Shown here piece by piece: positions 61,511-64,000 of a DNA stretch of 64,000 nt. The DNA is from Clostridiales bacterium. GTDB lineage: Bacteria > Bacillota > Clostridia > Lachnospirales > WQUN01. Numbering within the stretch: position 1 is the first letter of the stretch; each line of letters opens with the position of its first letter. The stretch lies in NCBI GenBank assembly GCA_031270945.1, contig JAISWZ010000276.1, positions 1-64,000 of the forward strand, given 5' to 3'. The position numbers were made by a program, and so were the translations under genes. The notes beneath the pieces are model-generated. The model saw only the letters and a program-made list of their open reading frames with translations. It was not told the DNA's origin and did no database searches.

Positions 61511-61635
61511 AGAGCATATCCCCAAATTCCGAAATGGTAGCGGAAAAATCCTGGCGAAAGCTTCAACTAGTTTGCTCGGGCTTCTGCGAGCAAACATCCG
61601 GATTTTTCCGCTGCCTCGGATATAATTTTGGCTCT
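61511..61635. mobile_element. MITE-like palindromic repeat, long subtype, copy 12 (right end truncated)
   Basis: GAGCATATCCCCAAATTCCG at the left; the right end reads ATATAATTTTGG and then enters the 3' end of the acetyltransferase gene, having lost GATATG. It carries the TTTGCTCG/CGAGCAAA inner stem. Confidence 0.75.
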
Positions 61636-62243
61636 TATTCCGAAACGTCAAGCTTCCTGTCCTTGTAGAAGCACAGCTTATCTTTCTCGCCGATCTCTCT
61701 GAAGACTTTGCAAGGCGCGCCAAACGCTACAACATTTGCAGGGATATCGCTGGTCACGACGCTTCCAGCGCCAATGACAGAGTTGTCTCCGATAGTCACG
61801 CCAGGCAGGATCTGGACGCCTGAGCCAATCCAGACGTTTCTGCCGATACGGACAGGAATGTTGTAGACGTAGTTGTGCTCGCGGAGAACTGGCAGTATCG
61901 GATGGCCCGAAGTGGCTATAACTACGTTAGGGGCTATCATGCAGTCATCCCCTACGTAAATGTCGATGTCATCAACGAAGGTTGCATTGAAGTTGCAGTA
62001 GATGCCGCTTCCGAAGTGAACGTTGTGGCATCCCCAGTTAGCCCGCAGAGGGGGCTCGATGTGGCAGCCTTCGCCTATCTCGGCGAACATTTCCTTGAGA
62101 AGCTCCTGGCGCTTCTCCTGCTCCGACGGCCTTGTGGCGTTGTAGTCGTGCAGCTTTTCCATGTACAAGAGCTGCTTTCCCATTATCTCGGGGTCATCGT
62201 AGTGATATGGAAGCCCGTTGACTCGTCTTTCCTTGTTGTTCAT
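61635..62243 (-). CDS. Sugar O-acetyltransferase (maltose/galactoside acetyltransferase family)
   Basis: 202 residues with the family N-terminus (ERRVNGLPYHYDDPEIMGKQLLYMEKLHDYN) and the left-handed beta-helix of hexapeptide repeats (IGRNVWIGSGVQILPGVTIGDNSVIGAGSVVT). The catalytic His lies in ATSGHPI. It transfers acetyl from acetyl-CoA to a sugar hydroxyl. ATG at 62243 has GGAGG. The stop codon lies at the broken end of MITE copy 12, so the C-terminus might be slightly altered. Confidence 0.92.
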   Translation of the reverse strand: MNNKERRVNGLPYHYDDPEIMGKQLLYMEKLHDYNATRPSEQEKRQELLKEMFAEIGEGCHIEPPLRANWGCHNVHFGSGIYCNFNATFVDDIDIYVGDDCMIAPNVVIATSGHPILPVLREHNYVYNIPVRIGRNVWIGSGVQILPGVTIGDNSVIGAGSVVTSDIPANVVAFGAPCKVFREIGEKDKLCFYKDRKLDVSE

Positions 62244-62412
62244 GGATTCCTCCTTGCATGCAAATCCGCTTGCAAACTGGACAGTTATCAGGATTTCTCT
62301 CCTGTCAACACCATTTTAGCAACTGCGCAACCGCTTGCATAGCAAAAATCCGACTTCAGTTCTGGCTTTCATACGTTAACGCAAATTCGTCGAAGCTAAC
62401 AAATTTAAGCGT

Positions 62413-63612
62413 TTACTTTGCCCCTTTTTGTTGGTTTTTCCTAAACGCGTCCGGAGTGATCCCCTTCACGCGCTTGAACGCCGCTATGAACTGGCTTTGG
62501 GAGGAGTAGCCCAGGTATTCGGATATCATGGCTTGAGGCTCTGACGTGTACCTGAGCATGATCTCTGCCTCGTCTACCTTGGCGCTTCTGATGTAGTCGG
62601 AAAGGACTATGCCTGTCTCCCTCTTGAACTTGCGGCTCAGGGAGTCCGGGTTCATGTTTGCTATTTTCGCAAGCTCTGACAGCTTTAATGGAGTCCTGAC
62701 GTTGGCCGCGATATGCCCCAGGCACTTTTCTATAGGCTTGCTGCACTTGCGCTTTATGCGAAAGTCTCGAACTCTTGTCGCTAAATCCAGCATCATCGTT
62801 AGGTTCACTTCAGCCAGCTTTGACTTGTCCTTTGCGTCCTCCAACTGAAGGATGTACATGTCTGTCAGAGGATATACGGTTTCTACAGGAAGGCCCCCCT
62901 CAATGGCGGCTCTGCCAGACAGGGCGGTGGAAATGATCATGTTGTTCTTAAAGGAGCGGATTTCGTTGTCAGCCAAAGAAGACAGCTCCAGATCCGCGTT
63001 GCTGTTTTCGATGGTGAACGCTTTTATCTTGTCAGGAGCGCCTTTGGCGACGCAATCATACAAGAAAAGCTCGGCTTTCCTAAGGGTGATGAAATTTCTC
63101 TCCTGAATGCCAAGTATCGTTTCCTCTGAATAGATCGACGCCTTCTCTTCTAGCGCGAATGAGGCAAGTTCTGATATGGTTGCGGGACTTCCCATAACCA
63201 CGTGGTAATACATGCGGTAAAAGATGAACAAGGTCTGCAGCGGTATAAGAGGAACCTTTTCAAGCTCTTTGCCAAGAGTGAGAATCTCATCTGAAACAGG
63301 CCCGCGTCCGTTTAGAAACTGGAGATAGGTTTCCTCTGAAACAACGTCTGCCAGAGATGGGCCAAGCACGTAGAAGCCGTTCTCAGCAGGCATGGCAAAC
63401 CAAAAGCAGTTTAACATGCCAACTGAAAGAACAGGAGATTTCGCCCATGGCTCGTCCAGCCTTTTCTTCAAATTGCTAAGCTTGAAAAGACGCTCGATGT
63501 CATAGCCAAGATCCGCTTTGACCAGAGTGGTGAAACCTGAAGCCTTGCCGTACAAGGACAAGGCGAGCCCGCAAGCGCCATGCGCAGCCTCAGCCAGAAG
63601 CTCGATGTCCAT
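62413..63612 (-). CDS. AraC family transcriptional regulator
   Basis: 399 residues. The C-terminal 100 residues hold the double helix-turn-helix: LKLSELAKIANMNPDSLSRKFKRETGIVLSDYIRSAKVDEAEIML, then ISEYLGYSSQSQFIAAFKRVKGITPDAFR. The N-terminal 280 residues are a YSIRK-type or PocR-like sensor without a recognised ligand motif. ATG at 63612 follows GAGGGAGTG. It could control neighbouring carbohydrate genes, but no operator is apparent. Confidence 0.9.
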   Translation of the reverse strand: MDIELLAEAAHGACGLALSLYGKASGFTTLVKADLGYDIERLFKLSNLKKRLDEPWAKSPVLSVGMLNCFWFAMPAENGFYVLGPSLADVVSEETYLQFLNGRGPVSDEILTLGKELEKVPLIPLQTLFIFYRMYYHVVMGSPATISELASFALEEKASIYSEETILGIQERNFITLRKAELFLYDCVAKGAPDKIKAFTIENSNADLELSSLADNEIRSFKNNMIISTALSGRAAIEGGLPVETVYPLTDMYILQLEDAKDKSKLAEVNLTMMLDLATRVRDFRIKRKCSKPIEKCLGHIAANVRTPLKLSELAKIANMNPDSLSRKFKRETGIVLSDYIRSAKVDEAEIMLRYTSEPQAMISEYLGYSSQSQFIAAFKRVKGITPDAFRKNQQKGAK

Positions 63613-63723
63613 GTGAAACACTCCCTCGCGCGAATAGCGCCTTCTCTCCTAGCCAAGCACCTGATCTGGGTTTGCATGCCCAGACCAGACGTGCGCTTAT
63701 AGGAAAGCTATAATATTTTTGCA

Positions 63724-64000
63724 TCACAAAATCAACACAAACGTCCCGGCGGTAATCAGAAGGCCGCCTATTATGGTCTTCACGCCAACAGTTTCCCCAA
63801 GTATAAAGAAAGCAAGCACCATGCTGATAACAACGCTAAATTTGTCTATAGGAACAACCTTTGACGCTTCGCCTATTTGAAGCGCTTTATAGTAAAACAG
63901 CCATGAGAGGCCTGTGGCCAATCCGCTGAGGCCGAGAAACAGCCAGCTCTTTTGCCCGATATTCGCGACCTCATTCTGCTTGCCTGTGACAAAGACTATG
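63724..64000 (-). CDS. EamA/DMT family transporter, 5' part missing
   Basis: The C-terminal 91 residues are in the window: GQKSWLFLGLSGLATGLSWLFYYKALQIGEASKVVPIDKFSVV, then helix VISMVLAFFILGETVGVKTIIGGLLITAGTFVLIL. The spacing matches the small YtaF/EamA-type single-repeat transporters of about 140 residues. The start lies beyond the window. Confidence 0.8.
   Translation of the reverse strand, partial: IVFVTGKQNEVANIGQKSWLFLGLSGLATGLSWLFYYKALQIGEASKVVPIDKFSVVISMVLAFFILGETVGVKTIIGGLLITAGTFVLIL

Overview
The window reads as a Bacillota (Clostridia-like) chromosome segment. It carries an mcsA-mcsB-clpC operon under a CIRCE-like operator, an LplABC-type sugar ABC importer, lipoproteins with clear lipoboxes, near-consensus sigma-A promoters and AGGAGG ribosome binding sites. 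Roughly fourteen copies of a short palindromic repeat (MITE-like, ends TTAGWGCATATCCCAAAATT, TA flanks) and many low-complexity spacers mark a genome rich in small non-autonomous repeats. The species cannot be named from the sequence.

Layout. 0-1.2 kb: an SDR epimerase (cut by the edge) behind a MarR repressor with two operator palindromes. 2.2-4.2 kb: a small unknown gene and a secreted copper-amine-oxidase-N/M23-like protein. 5.1-17.4 kb, all on the minus strand: a nitrogenase-like sulfur locus made of two SsuC-type permeases, a lipoprotein receptor, an ATPase, two nitrogenase component-1 subunits (D and K type, with P-cluster-like cysteines), CysK, a NifX-like protein, DUF4418, a MacB-like exporter pair and YezD. 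There is no nifH, nifB or nifEN, so nitrogen fixation is unlikely and reductive sulfur salvage is the best inference. 18.5-23.9 kb: a methyltransferase, then mcsA, mcsB, clpC. 25-25.9 kb: a kdsB gene split by one repeat insertion whose precise removal restores the reading frame.

27.4-31.7 kb is the most unusual part: an Rnl5-type RNA ligase, four tandem tRNA-mimic RNAs driven by a near-perfect promoter, and a TROVE/Ro60-like von Willebrand A protein (DUF2828-like). The RNAs keep the acceptor stem, D arm and T arm of a tRNA, but the anticodon arm is replaced by one to three copies of a module: a 7-bp hairpin (GCGYCTT, four-base loop, AAGRCGC) followed by ACAGC. A second unit at 50.4-52.8 kb has two more tRNA-mimic RNAs, a decayed RNA copy and a paralogous protein gene. 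I read this as a Ro60/Y-RNA-like ribonucleoprotein system, linked to RNA repair by the ligase.

32.0-37.3 kb: a leader RNA and a five-gene operon of circularly permuted ATP-grasp, alpha-E, transglutaminase-like and two AstE-like proteins (the second lacks the metal ligands). 38-50 kb, minus strand: an LplABC-type importer with a DapA-like aldolase, SDR, DegT aminotransferase, beta-propeller, two amidohydrolases and a Gfo/Idh dehydrogenase, probably a catabolic operon for an unusual sugar derivative. 53.1-55.5 kb: a group II intron with its RT-HNH maturase, just downstream of an XRE repressor. 56-64 kb: an ISAzo13-like transposase remnant, SGNH hydrolase, MerR-TipAS regulator, two unrecognised accessory genes, a sugar O-acetyltransferase, an AraC regulator and a partial DMT transporter.
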